A DNA stretch of 12,166 bases from Chloroflexota bacterium. GTDB taxonomy: Bacteria; Chloroflexota; Anaerolineae; Anaerolineales; Villigracilaceae. The stretch is from assembly GCA_016875755.1 (NCBI GenBank), contig VGOX01000027.1, positions 1 through 12,166 of the forward strand. The letters run 5' to 3'. Both the position numbers and the translations under genes were made by a program. This document shows positions 6,279 through 12,040 of this stretch, piece by piece; position 1 is the stretch's first letter, and every line of letters starts with the position of its first letter. The notes under the pieces were generated by a model. The model was not told the DNA's origin. It saw nothing but the letters and a program-made list of their open reading frames with translations, and ran no database searches.

Positions 6279-6917
6279 ATGAAACTTAAAGTTTTTGCTT
6301 CTGTACTTATGCTTGTCCTCGCTTCGCTGGCCTGTGCCACGCCCGATATTGACTCCCTGCTTAATCCACTGCCTAAGGATGATTTCTCGAGCAGCAGCAG
6401 CGGTTGGGGCACTGGCACCGATAGCTACAGTTCGGTGGAATACGCCAACGGCGGTTTGCAGATGCAGGTCTTTGAACCATATTATCTGACATGGTCCACG
6501 CCGAGCCTTGAGCCGTATGAAAACACCCACCTTGAAGTGGATGTGAAGAACGAAAGCACCGATCCGCAGGCATTTTATGGATTTATCTGCAATGAACTGG
6601 GCAGCTCTGAATCGTTCTACTATGTTGGCGTCTCACCCGATGGGTATTACGCCTTCTTTAAAGCGACTATGCTGCAGGATGACGTTTTCCTCAAGGAAGG
6701 CACGTCGGATGTCATCTCTGCCACTGGCGGCAACATGCGCCTGGGTCTGGATTGCGGTAACGGCTCGATGACTTTGTATGTGAACGGGCAGGTGATCGAC
6801 ACGGTCTCTGATACCACCTACACCAGCGGTGTGGTAGGTCTGTTCGCAGCGACCGAAAGTGTTCAGAGCGGCACGAATGTCACCTTTGATAATTTCGCAA
6901 TGAGCAAGATCAAATAG
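6279..6917 (+). CDS. secreted lipoprotein with a beta-rich, LamG/DUF1080-like domain
   Basis: This predicted 212-aa lipoprotein begins MKLKVF, has a hydrophobic stretch (5-16), then ASLAC with Cys19 as lipidation site. The lipobox is imperfect, with Ser at -3 and Leu at -2. After a short linker and a serine run (SSSSSGWG, 37-44) the rest is beta-strand rich. It includes DDFSSSSSGW at the start and LYVNGQVIDTV, GVVGLFAATE and VTFDNFAMSKI near the end. That order (D-D-F...GW, then a 'y-v-N-G' strand, then 'G-x-v-G-l-f', then 'f-D-N-f') is the pattern of concanavalin-like laminin G/DUF1080 domains, often found in extracellular carbohydrate-related proteins. Ligand and activity are unknown. It is a single-gene unit closed by a strong terminator. 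Confidence 0.75.
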   Translation: MKLKVFASVLMLVLASLACATPDIDSLLNPLPKDDFSSSSSGWGTGTDSYSSVEYANGGLQMQVFEPYYLTWSTPSLEPYENTHLEVDVKNESTDPQAFYGFICNELGSSESFYYVGVSPDGYYAFFKATMLQDDVFLKEGTSDVISATGGNMRLGLDCGNGSMTLYVNGQVIDTVSDTTYTSGVVGLFAATESVQSGTNVTFDNFAMSKIK

Positions 6918-6943
6918 GTTTTTACCTGTCTGTACTCAAATGG

Positions 6944-6979
6944 ATCCCTGCACTTCCTGTGAGAAGTGCAGGGATTTTT
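6944..6979 (+). terminator. intrinsic terminator after the lipoprotein gene
   Basis: A perfect 13-bp stem pairs ATCCCTGCACTTC (6944-6956) with GAAGTGCAGGGAT (6963-6975) across a 6-nt CTGTGA loop, followed by T's to 6979. Confidence 0.9.
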
Positions 6980-6987
6980 ATATGATG

Positions 6988-6993
6988 TATAAT
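6988..6993 (+). promoter_or_regulatory. -10 box TATAAT for the STAS-S51 pair
   Basis: TATAAT lies just behind the terminator and 46 nt before the ATG at 7040. The leader would carry a near-consensus AGGAGGAG at 7024-7031. No good -35 is seen, since that position falls inside the terminator stem. Confidence 0.5.
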
Positions 6994-7039
6994 GCCGATG
7001 AGTATCTGACTGACCGCCAAAGTAGGAGGAGATTCAAAA

Positions 7040-7435
7040 ATGACCGAATTGTTGAAGATCACAAAGATTGAGGGAGTTGTTCCCATTTTGCATTTTGAAG
7101 GGAACATTGACGGCCAAACCGAGAGTCTTGCCGTCGAAAAAGCGCGCGAAGTGTTCGACTCTGGTGAACGTTCTCTTATCATTGATATGGGCGGTGTGGA
7201 AATGGTAACCAGTGCAGGTTTGCGTGCGCTGCACACGATCTACAAAATGTTCACTCCTGCGGATGCGATCCAGTCGTGGAATGCCGAGCATGAAAATGAA
7301 ACGTTCAAATCGCCCTACTTTGTGCTGGCACAACCCTCTTCGCAGGTGCATTACGTGTTGAGCATTGCTGGCTTTTTGCAAAGCATCTGCATTTATCCAT
7401 CCATGCAAGAAGCGATCGACTCGTTCAAATCCTAA
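7040..7435 (+). CDS. STAS-domain protein (anti-anti-sigma factor-like)
   Basis: This is a 131-aa single-domain STAS protein of the SpoIIAA/RsbV type. Such proteins bind a partner, often an anti-sigma kinase, depending on phosphorylation of a conserved serine. The core reads LIIDMGGVEMVTSAGLRALH at 46-65. Ser58 in TSAGL aligns with the phospho-serine of SpoIIAA/RsbV, and Thr57 stands where those have Asp. The strand LHFEGNIDGQT (17-27) and the C-terminal VHYVLSIAGFLQSICIYPS match the family. A small insert at about 76-90 (NAEHENETF) lengthens the region after the phospho-site helix. The strong AGGAGGAG Shine-Dalgarno fixes the start. The next gene begins on the base after the stop. No RsbW-like kinase, PP2C phosphatase or sigma factor is in view, so the partner is unknown. 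Confidence 0.9.
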   Translation: MTELLKITKIEGVVPILHFEGNIDGQTESLAVEKAREVFDSGERSLIIDMGGVEMVTSAGLRALHTIYKMFTPADAIQSWNAEHENETFKSPYFVLAQPSSQVHYVLSIAGFLQSICIYPSMQEAIDSFKS

Positions 7436-8122
7436 ATGGGGTATCTCCTGCTCGAAGGCGGTGCAGAGTTTGACGGGCAGATGTCTGCGCCAGACTTGCG
7501 CGCCATCGAACTGGCTGGCGGTTTGGATGTACCCATTTGCATCATCCCTGCCGCCGCCGCGCCGGATAACAATCACAAACGGGCTGGCGGTAACGGTGTG
7601 CGTTGGTTTCAAAGTTTGGGGGCGACAAATGTTTTTTCTCTGGATGTAATCGACTCAACTTCTGCGGCTGACCCAACCCTCGCAGCCTCCATTCGGACCT
7701 CACGCCTGCTCTATTTACTGGGAGGATTTACCCGTCATTTGGCAGAGACGCTGGCTGGCAGTGCCTGCTGGCAGGGGGCATTGGATGTGTACGAACAGGG
7801 CGGAGTCATTGCAGGCAGCAGCGCGGGGGCGATGGTGTTATGCGAACACTATTATGACCCATCTAAAAAGCGATTATTGAAGGGGCTAAACTTGATCCCC
7901 AATGCCTGTGTCCTGCCGCATCACAATACTTTTGGAAAGTCATGGGCTGAGCAACTGACGAATCTGCTGCCAGATGCAACCCTGCTCGGCATCGACGAAG
8001 CCACCGGCATGGTAACTGATCTGGAAGGCGGGTGGCAGGTTCATGGTGCAGGGGCGGTCACTCTTTACCGAAGCGGAACAGCCGTCCGTTATGGAAGAGG
8101 CGAGATGTTCTTGTTAGCCTAG
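7436..8122 (+). CDS. S51 family hydrolase (cyanophycinase / peptidase E-like)
   Basis: This 228-aa protein belongs to the class I glutamine-amidotransferase-like fold of peptidase family S51, serine hydrolases such as cyanophycinase and aspartyl dipeptidase PepE. The nucleophile elbow is GSSAGAM at 127-133 with Ser129 as nucleophile. His162 or His163 in LPHHNTFG and Glu188 in GIDEAT are candidates for the remaining triad; a Glu in GIDE is more like cyanophycinase than PepE. LLYLLGGF (91-98) is the usual preceding motif. It is slightly shorter than typical cyanophycinases, lacks a signal peptide, and no cyanophycin synthetase gene is nearby, so the substrate (beta-aspartyl or other peptide) is open. 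The ATG directly follows the STAS stop codon and has no Shine-Dalgarno, which implies translational coupling. Confidence 0.85.
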   Translation: MGYLLLEGGAEFDGQMSAPDLRAIELAGGLDVPICIIPAAAAPDNNHKRAGGNGVRWFQSLGATNVFSLDVIDSTSAADPTLAASIRTSRLLYLLGGFTRHLAETLAGSACWQGALDVYEQGGVIAGSSAGAMVLCEHYYDPSKKRLLKGLNLIPNACVLPHHNTFGKSWAEQLTNLLPDATLLGIDEATGMVTDLEGGWQVHGAGAVTLYRSGTAVRYGRGEMFLLA

Positions 8123-8183
8123 TCGAATGTATCGAATACCCGGTAGCGTCGTATTGGAAGTCTGATTTGAGATGGCACTTGGG

Positions 8184-8189
8184 TATAAT
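8184..8189 (+). promoter_or_regulatory. -10 box TATAAT before the second STAS gene
   Basis: TATAAT lies 22 nt before the ATG at 8212, with a strong GGAGGAG Shine-Dalgarno at 8202-8208 between them. The promoter and ribosome-binding site look intact even though the gene is interrupted. Confidence 0.55.
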
Positions 8190-8211
8190 TCACCAAACGT
8201 TGGAGGAGCCT

Positions 8212-8586
8212 ATGGACATTGCATTGAAAATCACGAAAGAGCAAGTGCAGGGAAGTGTACCGGTGATGATGTTTCATTTGCGCGGCTGGCTGGATGCGCA
8301 AAGCGAAGAGGAACTGCTTGCTGCGGCGCGTGATGCGTATGATGCCGGCTCGCGCTTTTTGCTGATCGATCTTGCTGAAGTGGATACACTTACCAGTGCC
8401 GGGATGCGCGCGATGCAGAAGGTATATAAGATCTATACCTCTTAAGGGGAACATTTCAAGGTGTCGCGGGTCAAATTGTGCAATGCACCGCCGCAGGTGT
8501 ATCACATTCTTGGTATGACGGGCTTTTTGCAGAACATCCCGAATTATGAAACGCAGCAGGCGGCTGTGGATTCGTTCAAAGAATAA
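8212..8586 (+). pseudogene. second STAS-domain gene interrupted by an in-frame TAA
   Basis: The start, MDIALKITKEQ, has a strong Shine-Dalgarno, and the first 77 codons encode a STAS core paralogous to the gene at 7040. LIDLAEVDTLTSAGMRAM (51-68) carries Ser62 as phospho-acceptor. A TAA at 8443-8445 ends the frame after ...VYKIYTS. The same frame then continues without a shift for 46 codons (GEHFKVSRVKLCNAPPQVYH, then ILGMTGFLQNIPNY to DSFKE) up to TAA at 8584-8586. This tail matches the C-terminal half of the first STAS protein (VHYVLSIAGFLQ, EAIDSFKS). Restoring one sense codon gives a 124-aa protein of normal length. It is most simply a recent nonsense mutation or a base-call error; readthrough or a functional 77-aa product is possible but unproven. 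GTG at 8461 could be a weak restart. Confidence 0.8.
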
Positions 8587-8605
8587 ACTTTTCTACAATA
8601 TAACG

Positions 8606-8634
8606 AAGCTCCCAGCGAAAGACTGGGAGCTTTT
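8606..8634 (+). terminator. intrinsic terminator after the second STAS gene
   Basis: A 10-bp stem pairs AAGCTCCCAG (8606-8615) with CTGGGAGCTT (8623-8632) across a 7-nt CGAAAGA loop, and the T's run to 8634. The U tract is short. A TACAAT at 8594-8599 would start transcription right at the stem, so a 5' hairpin for the next gene is an alternative reading. Confidence 0.75.
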
Positions 8635-8644
8635 GTAAAGGATT

Positions 8645-9088
8645 ATGCCAATCTTTTCATTGGGTTTTGAAATACAAATAAACGTCTCTCCGCAAACGGT
8701 GTATGACCATTTGCGCGACCCGCACAATCTGGTCGGGCTGCAGCCGCTGTTGACCCATGTCGAAAATGTTCAGGCGTCGCATACATCTGTTTCGTATGAT
8801 ACTGTGGAAGCCTTTCGCTGGCTGGGAATTTTTTTATACCGAAACCGCATCCATGTGCGAACGACGTTCATCGACCCGCCGCAGCGTCTTGAAACCGTAG
8901 TACATAGTTTTCCAAACATCACATTGCAGGTGGGGTATACGTTTACGCCGCAGGCTGGAGGTGCGTTGCTGCGCGAGTCTGTGCAGATTTCCTGCCATGC
9001 GTGGCTGGCGGGGTTTGTTACCGACCAGGCGACCCACGCCCAGACCGCGTTGCTGGAAAATTTGAAAACACGCCTCGAAGCGGGATAA
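8645..9088 (+). CDS. SRPBCC (START-like/polyketide cyclase-type) protein
   Basis: This 147-aa soluble protein has the pattern of SRPBCC-fold proteins, which form a deep hydrophobic ligand pocket. The N-terminal strand GFEIQINVSPQTVYDHLRDP (residues 7-26) is the typical 'strand, then sPe.Vw..l.Dp' opening. Alternating strands follow (SVSYDTVEAFRWL, HVRTTFIDPPQRLETVV, ITLQVGYTFTP, ALLRESVQISC). It ends in the long C-terminal helix THAQTALLENLKTRLEAG that closes the pocket. No catalytic motif can be named and the ligand is unknown. The ATG lies 10 nt after the preceding terminator, behind AAAGGA at rather short spacing. It seems to stand alone between the STAS region and msrP. Confidence 0.75.
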   Translation: MPIFSLGFEIQINVSPQTVYDHLRDPHNLVGLQPLLTHVENVQASHTSVSYDTVEAFRWLGIFLYRNRIHVRTTFIDPPQRLETVVHSFPNITLQVGYTFTPQAGGALLRESVQISCHAWLAGFVTDQATHAQTALLENLKTRLEAG

Positions 9089-9142
9089 GTTTTTGAGGGC
9101 ATTTCTTAAGCCGTCTATCATCTTTTCATAAGGAAGTTTCCT

Positions 9143-9148
9143 TAGAAT
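9143..9148 (+). promoter_or_regulatory. candidate -10 box TAGAAT of msrPQ with overlapping inverted repeat
   Basis: TAGAAT lies 41 nt before the msrP ATG. Its first base overlaps the inverted repeat AAGGAA-GT-TTCCTT (9130-9143), which could be an operator in the spacer region. No clear -35 is seen. Confidence 0.4.
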
Positions 9149-9154
9149 TGGGGC

Positions 9155-9171
9155 GTCTCTGTATCAGAGAC
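9155..9171 (+). promoter_or_regulatory. 5' leader hairpin before msrP
   Basis: GTCTCTG (9155-9161) pairs with CAGAGAC (9165-9171) across a TAT loop, starting about 7 nt after the -10 box, so it would sit at the 5' end of the mRNA. GTCTCT could instead pair with AGAGAC at 9183-9188, next to the Shine-Dalgarno GAGGAGAG (9177-9184). Confidence 0.35.
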
Positions 9172-9189
9172 ATATCGAGGAGAGAGACC

Positions 9190-10143
9190 ATGAGCAATCC
9201 ATATAAATCCGTTCCCATTCGTTCCTATGAAATTACGCCGAAGGATGTGTACTTTTCGCGGCGTGACTTCATCAAAACAGCCGGCGTGATCGCTGGCAGT
9301 GTGGCGCTTGCCGCCTGTGCCCCGCAGGCAGTGGAATTTACCGATGAGCCCGCGAGTACATCTGGTGTGCTCAAGACGGATGAGCTTGGCGACCCCGCCA
9401 ATTCCCTGAAAGACATTACCAACTACAATAATTATTACGAGTTCACCACCGACAAGGAGTCGGTGGCTTCGCTCTCTAAAAAATTCACCACGTCGCCGTG
9501 GACAATTGAAGTCAGCGGCATGGTCAGCAAGCCTCGCACTTTCGGCATCGAAGACCTGCTTAGCCTCTTTCCACAGGAGGAACGCATTTATCGCCTGCGC
9601 TGTGTCGAAGCATGGAGCATGGTCATCCCGTGGAACGGTTTTCCGCTGGCAAGTTTGCTCAAACAGGTCGAGCCGACTTCGGATGCAAAATACGTCCGCT
9701 TTGAAACGGTCTATCGCCCCGAAGAAATGAAGGGACAATCCAGCCCGTTCTATCCCTGGCCCTATCAGGAAGGCTTGCGCCTCGATGAAGCCATGAACGA
9801 CCTGACCCTGCTTGCCACAGGCATCTACGGTGAAACCATCATGCCGCAGAATGGCGCTCCCATTCGCCTTGTCGTGCCGTGGAAGTATGGCTTCAAATCC
9901 ATCAAATCCATCGTCAAGATCGAGCTGACCGATAAAATGCCCGACACCCTTTGGGCTTCGGTTGCACCGAACGAATATGGTTTCTACGCCAACGTCAACC
10001 CGGATGTGAATCACCCGCGCTGGTCGCAGGCTTCCGAACGGCGCATCGGCGAACTCAGCCGCCGTCCATCACTCATGTTCAACGGCTATGGCGAGCAGGT
10101 GGCAAGTCTGTACGCAGGCATGGACTTGAGCTTGAATTATTAA
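9190..10143 (+). CDS. msrP: protein-methionine-sulfoxide reductase catalytic subunit MsrP (YedY)
   Basis: This 317-aa molybdopterin enzyme reduces methionine sulfoxide in exported proteins. SRRDFIKTAGVIAGSVALAA at 23-42 is a Tat signal with the twin Arg at 24-25. It runs into LAAC at 40-43, a good lipobox, so Cys43 may be lipidated, unlike periplasmic E. coli YedY. The core matches YedY closely: RLRCVEAWSMVIPW with Cys138 as molybdenum ligand, YVRFETVYRPEEM, GLRLDEAMNDLTLLATGIYG, PQNGAPIRLVVPWKYGFKSI, EYGFYANVNPDVNHPRWSQA, and the end GYGEQVASLYAGMDL. The ATG at 9190 is chosen because GAGGAGAG lies just upstream and the Tat motif sits at normal distance; an ATT-region extension upstream is not needed. 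Its membrane partner msrQ follows after 48 bp. Confidence 0.96.
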   Translation: MSNPYKSVPIRSYEITPKDVYFSRRDFIKTAGVIAGSVALAACAPQAVEFTDEPASTSGVLKTDELGDPANSLKDITNYNNYYEFTTDKESVASLSKKFTTSPWTIEVSGMVSKPRTFGIEDLLSLFPQEERIYRLRCVEAWSMVIPWNGFPLASLLKQVEPTSDAKYVRFETVYRPEEMKGQSSPFYPWPYQEGLRLDEAMNDLTLLATGIYGETIMPQNGAPIRLVVPWKYGFKSIKSIVKIELTDKMPDTLWASVAPNEYGFYANVNPDVNHPRWSQASERRIGELSRRPSLMFNGYGEQVASLYAGMDLSLNY

Positions 10144-10191
10144 GACAAAATATAGAAGCGTCAGCACTTTCTATCCAATCATGTAGGTTCG

Positions 10192-10884
10192 ATGAAATTT
10201 CTTTCCCGCTTTACCCCGCTTCAGATCGCCATTCATATCTACGCATGGTCTGCGTTGGTGTGGATTGTTTTTGAATTACTCATTGGCAGTTTCTCCATCA
10301 ACCCCATTCAGGAACTTGAACAGCGCACGGGGCGTCATGCCATCACGCTGCTTGTTCTGTCCCTGCTTTGCACCCCGCTCAACAGCATCTTCCGCTGGAG
10401 TGAACCGCTCAAACGCCGCCGCACACTGGGCTTATACGCCTTCCTGTACGCCACCATCCACGTTATCATTTTTGTCGATCTCGATTACGGCCTCGCGTGG
10501 AGTCAGATCGCCCAAACTATTTTCCAAAAACCGTATATCATCGTCGGCGCGATTTCCTTCCTCCTGCTCATTCCGCTGGCAATTACCTCTTTCGACATCT
10601 GGAAGATCCGCCTCGGAAAAAATTGGAAGCGCCTGCACCGCCTCGTCTATCTGATCGCACCCCTCGCCGTCCTCCATTACATCTGGAGCAAAAAAGGCGA
10701 CCTGCTCACCTTCTCCGGTGACATCGTCCGCCCGGTGATCTATGGACTCATCCTCGCCCTTTTTCTCATTGTGAGAATCCCTGCCGTGCGGAAATTTCTC
10801 GCCTCCCTCTCCACGGGACGCCTGCTCCTGTTCCCCCAAAAGAATCAATCACCCGCGCAACGCGACCCGCAAACGGGTGATTAA
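10192..10884 (+). CDS. msrQ: MsrQ (YedZ) heme-binding membrane subunit of the MsrPQ system
   Basis: This 230-aa integral membrane b-type cytochrome passes electrons to MsrP. About six hydrophobic segments are seen (roughly 11-34, 49-64, 79-96, 115-134, 150-164, 177-195). Histidines of the ferric-reductase-like fold are present: His90 in RRTLGLYAFLYATIH, His149 in WKRLHRLVYL, and His162 in APLAVLHYIW, matching the heme-ligand histidines of YedZ. Length is typical of the family (about 200-220 aa). The last 30 residues are polar and cytoplasmic. It follows msrP by 48 bp on the same strand without a terminator, so the two are almost certainly one operon. The Shine-Dalgarno is weak (GTAGG). Confidence 0.93.
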   Translation: MKFLSRFTPLQIAIHIYAWSALVWIVFELLIGSFSINPIQELEQRTGRHAITLLVLSLLCTPLNSIFRWSEPLKRRRTLGLYAFLYATIHVIIFVDLDYGLAWSQIAQTIFQKPYIIVGAISFLLLIPLAITSFDIWKIRLGKNWKRLHRLVYLIAPLAVLHYIWSKKGDLLTFSGDIVRPVIYGLILALFLIVRIPAVRKFLASLSTGRLLLFPQKNQSPAQRDPQTGD

Positions 10885-10921
10885 CCCACATAGTCTTTAC
10901 ACAATCTGCACAAACTTGCCG

Positions 10922-11146
10922 TTAGAATATTCCGCGTAGTACAAGCAGCAAGCCAATGATCGCCAGCGGAATGCCCACAAGGGCACCCACGATCGTCAAG
11001 CTGACAAGCCCGCCAGCGAGGATCAGTACGAAACCGAGTACCATCGCCACGAAACGACCTGTCATTTCCACGATAATGGCCAGCAGTTTCCACAGGGCCG
11101 CAAAGGGCCACAGATACCAGGCAATATGTCCTTTTTGAGTTGTCAT
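10922..11146 (-). CDS. small two-helix membrane protein, function unknown
   Basis: This 74-aa hydrophobic protein starts MTTQKGHIAWYLWPF. It has an aromatic amphipathic N-terminus (HIAWYLWPFAALWKLL) and then two close transmembrane segments (about 31-48 and 50-71) rich in Gly, Val and Ile, ending LLLVLRGIF. I do not recognise a named family. An upstream in-frame ATG at 11173 would add nine residues, but the internal start at 11146 is preferred because GGAGG (11156-11152 on the minus strand) sits exactly 5 nt before it. The gene converges with msrQ and runs away from the DsbA-like gene; no clear -10 box is seen for it in the 105-bp shared upstream region. A membrane-stabilising or phage-shock-type role would be pure guesswork. 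Confidence 0.65.
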   Translation of the reverse strand: MTTQKGHIAWYLWPFAALWKLLAIIVEMTGRFVAMVLGFVLILAGGLVSLTIVGALVGIPLAIIGLLLVLRGIF

Positions 11147-11237
11147 TGGAACCTCCAATGAGGATGTACGCAATAATCCAGAAAACGGTGCATGGCGGTA
11201 AAACTTAAGTACCGCTGCACAAAAATCATAGAAAGGC

Positions 11238-11243
11238 TATAAT
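11238..11243 (+). promoter_or_regulatory. -10 box TATAAT, 8 nt before the ATG of the DsbA-like gene
   Basis: TATAAT is followed by CTCGACCC and the ATG at 11252, the same geometry as at 2275 and 3239. There is no Shine-Dalgarno in those eight bases, so a leaderless mRNA is likely. The -35 position (11215-11220, CTGCAC) fits poorly. Confidence 0.6.
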
Positions 11244-11251
11244 CTCGACCC

Positions 11252-11992
11252 ATGGCTACCAAATCTAAAAAATCCACCCCAGTTGTTGAAGTTGAAGAGA
11301 TGTACACCCCCGATGCTGAAGACACGATCACCCTTAAGCGCAGTCATTTTTACTCTGCGTTGGTTGTGCTTGCCTTTGGCGTAGGCCTCATGCTTGGCTA
11401 CGTTCTGTGGGGACGCAGTTCTGTCGTCACGGTTGCTGCGCCCACCGAAGAGCAGCAGCCCATCCGCTATGATATCCCCACCGAAGGTTTCCCCAGCTTC
11501 GGGCCGGATGATGCTCCCATCACCATTGTGGAGTTTAGCGATTTCCAATGCCCGTTCTGTCGCCGCTTCCATGAGCAGACCTACCAGGCGTTGCTGGATG
11601 CCTACCCCGGGCAGATCCGCTTTGTGTACCGCAACCTGCCGCTGACATCCATCCACCCTGATGCGATGCCCGCCGCAGTGGCTTCGCTCTGTGCGAATGA
11701 CCAGAATGTGTATTGGGATTTTCATGAAAAATTGTTCAGCAGTGATGCCTTTGGCAGGGATGTGTATGTGCAATACGCCACAGACCTTGGCATTGATGTT
11801 GAGGAATTCACCGCCTGTCTCGACAGCGGCAAGCATGATGACTTCATCGATCAGGATATGCAATATGCCTTCAGCATTGGTGTGCAGTCCACACCAACCT
11901 TCTTTATCAATGGGCTTGCACTTGTGGGTGCTCAGCCTCTTCCCAACTTCCAGCAGTTGATCGACCAGGAATTGGCTGGCGAGATCCCTTAA
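11252..11992 (+). CDS. membrane-anchored DsbA-like thioredoxin-fold protein
   Basis: This 246-aa protein has a cytoplasmic N-terminus (1-32, charged), one transmembrane anchor (about 33-53, HFYSALVVLAFGVGLMLGYV) and an extracytoplasmic thioredoxin-fold domain of the DsbA/Thioredoxin_4 type. The redox motif is CPFC (Cys100, Cys103) in FSDFQCPFCRRFHEQT, and the cis-proline is Pro215 in VQSTPTFFING. The helical insert between them (about 135-205) includes extra cysteines Cys147 and Cys189. Such proteins introduce or isomerise disulfides in secreted proteins, as BdbD does. The oxidising partner (DsbB/BdbC or VKOR) is not in the window. The gene is monocistronic: own TATAAT, own terminator. Whether it acts as oxidase, isomerase or reductase cannot be told from the sequence. 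Confidence 0.92.
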   Translation: MATKSKKSTPVVEVEEMYTPDAEDTITLKRSHFYSALVVLAFGVGLMLGYVLWGRSSVVTVAAPTEEQQPIRYDIPTEGFPSFGPDDAPITIVEFSDFQCPFCRRFHEQTYQALLDAYPGQIRFVYRNLPLTSIHPDAMPAAVASLCANDQNVYWDFHEKLFSSDAFGRDVYVQYATDLGIDVEEFTACLDSGKHDDFIDQDMQYAFSIGVQSTPTFFINGLALVGAQPLPNFQQLIDQELAGEIP

Positions 11993-12007
11993 TCGTTTGA
12001 GCATTGT

Positions 12008-12036
12008 GGGCGGGTGAATAACCCGCCCTTTTTTTT
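12008..12036 (+). terminator. intrinsic terminator after the DsbA-like gene
   Basis: A perfect 8-bp GC-rich stem pairs GGGCGGGT (12008-12015) with ACCCGCCC (12021-12028) across GAATA, followed by eight T's to 12036. The insertion sequence begins about 4 bp after the T tract. Confidence 0.93.
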
Positions 12037-12040
12037 CTTT

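Noticed and set aside
8443..8445. Frameshift as explanation for the broken STAS gene, or recoding of the stop as a special amino acid
   Set aside because: The frame is the same before and after the stop, so no shift is needed. The codon is TAA, which is not used for selenocysteine (TGA) or pyrrolysine (TAG).
9142..10014. Long minus-strand open frame (290 codons) opposite msrP
   Set aside because: It is antisense to a clear MsrP coding sequence, has no recognisable domain, and reflects the codon usage of msrP.
10885..10921. Bidirectional terminator between the converging msrQ and small membrane protein genes
   Set aside because: No stable inverted repeat with a T tract is visible in this gap.
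11237..12004. Minus-strand open frame (255 codons) opposite the DsbA-like gene
   Set aside because: The DsbA-like protein on the plus strand has CPFC, cis-Pro, anchor, promoter and terminator; the antisense frame has no family signature.
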